A program made the position numbers and the translations under genes. Below, one piece after another: positions 62,769-64,000 of a stretch of 64,000 bases of DNA. Position 1 is the stretch's first letter; the number at the start of each line of letters is the position of its first letter. This DNA comes from Fusibacter bizertensis. GTDB taxonomy: Bacteria > Bacillota > Clostridia > Peptostreptococcales > Acidaminobacteraceae. The DNA lies in assembly GCF_029914245.1 (NCBI RefSeq), contig NZ_JARYZI010000011.1, forward strand, positions 62,001 to 126,000. The letters are read 5' to 3'. Under the pieces are notes generated by a model, which had not been told where the DNA came from, ran no database searches, and worked only from the letters and a program-made list of their open reading frames with translations.

Positions 62769-63659
62769 TTACCCTTTCAGTCCGCCAACGGTCATACCCT
62801 TAGTCAGATTCTTTTGAACACAAACATATAGTATTAGAGTTGGCAACATTACTAAAACAAGTCCCGCGTACATCGGACCGTAATTAGCTGCAGATTGCTG
62901 TGCTTGCATTAAGTTAAGTAACCCAACCGGTAGTGTTTTTGGACCTTTAGCTGAGCTCATAAGCGTCATTGAAATAATGTATTCATTCCAAAACGATAAG
63001 AAGTTAAATAAAACAACTGTAATAATAGATGGTTTTGCCATAGGAAAGATAATCTGTATCATCGTTCTGCCATACCCTGCACCATCAATGTATGCCGCTT
63101 CTTCAAAGTCTTTAGGAATAGTAACAAAGTAACTTGAAATCAGGTAGATCGTGAATGGTAAGGCTGTTGCAGCATAGACTACAGCCAGTACCGTTAAATT
63201 GTTCATTAAAAAGAAACTGCCAAAAGTCTTCTTCAGAAACTGATCGCCATCCTTAAGCATTAAAAATATAGGCACTACAATGTAGTTCACGTTAATAAAC
63301 AAACCAGCCATAAATGCTGTGTTTAAAAATTTTGCTCCCCGAAACTTAAATCTTGCCAACACATAAGATGCTGGTAAAGCTACTACTAAAAGAATAGTGA
63401 TTGCAAGCGTGGTCACATATACAGAATTTAGCATGTACTCGCCCATTTTTGCTGTTGTCCAAGCGGCTCTAAAATTTTCTAAATAGAAACTTGCAGGCAA
63501 ACGCCATGGATTACCGTAAAATTCTACGTTTTGTTTAATGGATGCCATGAAAACCCAAGCTACTGGTATCAATATGGATAAAGCCATTAGTATTAAAACA
63601 AAATAAATGAATATCTTATATAATTTACCACTTGAAGAGGTACGCTCTTTGGATATCAT
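62769..63659 (-). CDS. Carbohydrate ABC transporter permease (MalG type)
   Basis: I start at the ATG at 63657-63659 because AAGGAGGAGG precedes it. The 296-residue permease has six helices, an EAA loop FEEAAYIDGAGYGRTMIQIIFP and a TKGMTVGGLKG C-terminus. It should import galacto-N-biose or lacto-N-biose with the partial permease upstream. The ATPase is not in the window; it may be a shared MsmK-type protein. Confidence 0.92.
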   Translation of the reverse strand: MISKERTSSSGKLYKIFIYFVLILMALSILIPVAWVFMASIKQNVEFYGNPWRLPASFYLENFRAAWTTAKMGEYMLNSVYVTTLAITILLVVALPASYVLARFKFRGAKFLNTAFMAGLFINVNYIVVPIFLMLKDGDQFLKKTFGSFFLMNNLTVLAVVYAATALPFTIYLISSYFVTIPKDFEEAAYIDGAGYGRTMIQIIFPMAKPSIITVVLFNFLSFWNEYIISMTLMSSAKGPKTLPVGLLNLMQAQQSAANYGPMYAGLVLVMLPTLILYVCVQKNLTKGMTVGGLKG

Positions 63660-63672
63660 ATTTTCCTCCTCC

Positions 63673-64000
63673 TTAGTATTCCAAAACATCGCGCTTAGTA
63701 ACCTTATTTACCAGCGCAGACAATGCAAAGGAAAATAGAAAAATCATAACACCAATCGCCATTGAGTATCCAAACAATCCAGCATCTTTCTGGCTGTACA
63801 TGTAGCCCAGTGCTACTTCAGAAGCGCCATTTGGGCCACCAGAAGTCATGGACTTCACAAACAAGAACGCCATGTTGATGGTCGAGATGATAAAAAAGGT
63901 TAAAGTAGTTCTAATATTGGTCCAGATTAGCGGAATTGTAATCTGGAAAAATTGTGTGAAACGACTTGCGCCTTCAAGTGAAGCACTTTCATAAAGGCTC
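63673..64000 (-). CDS. Carbohydrate ABC transporter permease (MalF type, cut by window edge)
   Basis: The open frame reaches the right edge, so the 5' end is missing. It encodes the EAA loop (YESASLEGASRFTQFFQITIP), the usual TSGGPNGASEVALGYMY segment and a final helix. Its stop is 13 bp before the MalG-type start. The short ORF starting at the internal Met at 63871-63873 is only a fragment of this gene. The substrate-binding lipoprotein gene probably lies beyond the edge. Confidence 0.92.
   Translation of the reverse strand, partial: SLYESASLEGASRFTQFFQITIPLIWTNIRTTLTFFIISTINMAFLFVKSMTSGGPNGASEVALGYMYSQKDAGLFGYSMAIGVMIFLFSFALSALVNKVTKRDVLEY

Noticed and set aside
63673-63873. 66-aa protein as a separate gene
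   Set aside because: The frame continues upstream to the window edge with the EAA permease loop; the Met at 63871-63873 is internal.

Overview
The window is AT-rich, densely coded DNA from a low-GC Gram-positive bacterium, most likely a Clostridia-class Firmicute (Fusibacter-like or a related anaerobe; the genus is a guess). The basis is strong AGGAGG-type ribosome sites with ATG/GTG/TTG starts, a T-box leader on argS, a SigI/RsgI pair, a Firmicute-type LexA box (GAAC-N4-GTTC), a YolD/Y-polymerase pair and a LytS/LytTR system. No tRNA, rRNA, CRISPR array or complete insertion sequence was seen. Most genes lie on the minus strand.

Layout. 1-2520: start of a truncated lipase-like hydrolase, then a divergent TetR/MATE efflux pair with a shared palindrome. 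2588-9776: Rieske oxygenase, argS with promoter and T-box, APC permease with a small coiled-coil gene, MarR regulator, and an Fe-S QueG-like gene beside a broken paralogue. 9855-17153: an Ugp/Mal-type ABC transporter with a co-transcribed tyrosine phosphatase, divergent from a TetR regulator and a cytoplasmic phosphodiesterase. 17297-22277: a secreted Pro/Ala-rich protein, sigI and rsgI, preceded by a CopB-type copper ATPase. 22544-29774: TetR plus acyltransferase-like membrane protein, OFA-type MFS carrier, XRE regulator, PAS/HD-GYP protein, a short promoter-terminator RNA unit and a PRC-barrel protein. 29882-34985: SLH/M23 wall enzyme, SOS-regulated Y-family polymerase with YolD, CNNM/CorC transporter, and a small conserved protein followed by a long palindrome. 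35008-42736: mixed single genes (Cthe_2159-like lipoprotein, B3/B4 protein, Rieske ferredoxin, Rrf2, methyltransferase, zinc protease, MDR oxidoreductase, SUMF1, DegV). 42896-49249: LytS/LytR two-component system upstream of an operon with an unknown protein, CstA, a small protein, an ArsA-like ATPase and a ferritin-like protein. 49306-53600: amidohydrolase and S9 peptidase, then a PAS-GGDEF protein. 53745-57062: FHA, FtsW/RodA and PBP2 wall-synthesis operon. 57147-64000: the lacto-N-biose/galacto-N-biose pathway (ABC permeases, small membrane protein, lnpA, nahK, nucleotidyltransferase, galE).

How genes work together. The right end is a coherent route in which host-type beta-1,3-galactosyl-N-acetylhexosamines are imported, phosphorolysed, and the products activated and epimerised. 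The cstA region looks like pyruvate or peptide sensing and uptake joined to an ATPase/ferritin-like module of unknown purpose. The sigI operon carries, besides the anti-sigma factor, a secreted protein that seems to copy both the ectodomain and the acidic tail of RsgI. I consider that the best candidate for an undescribed system here.
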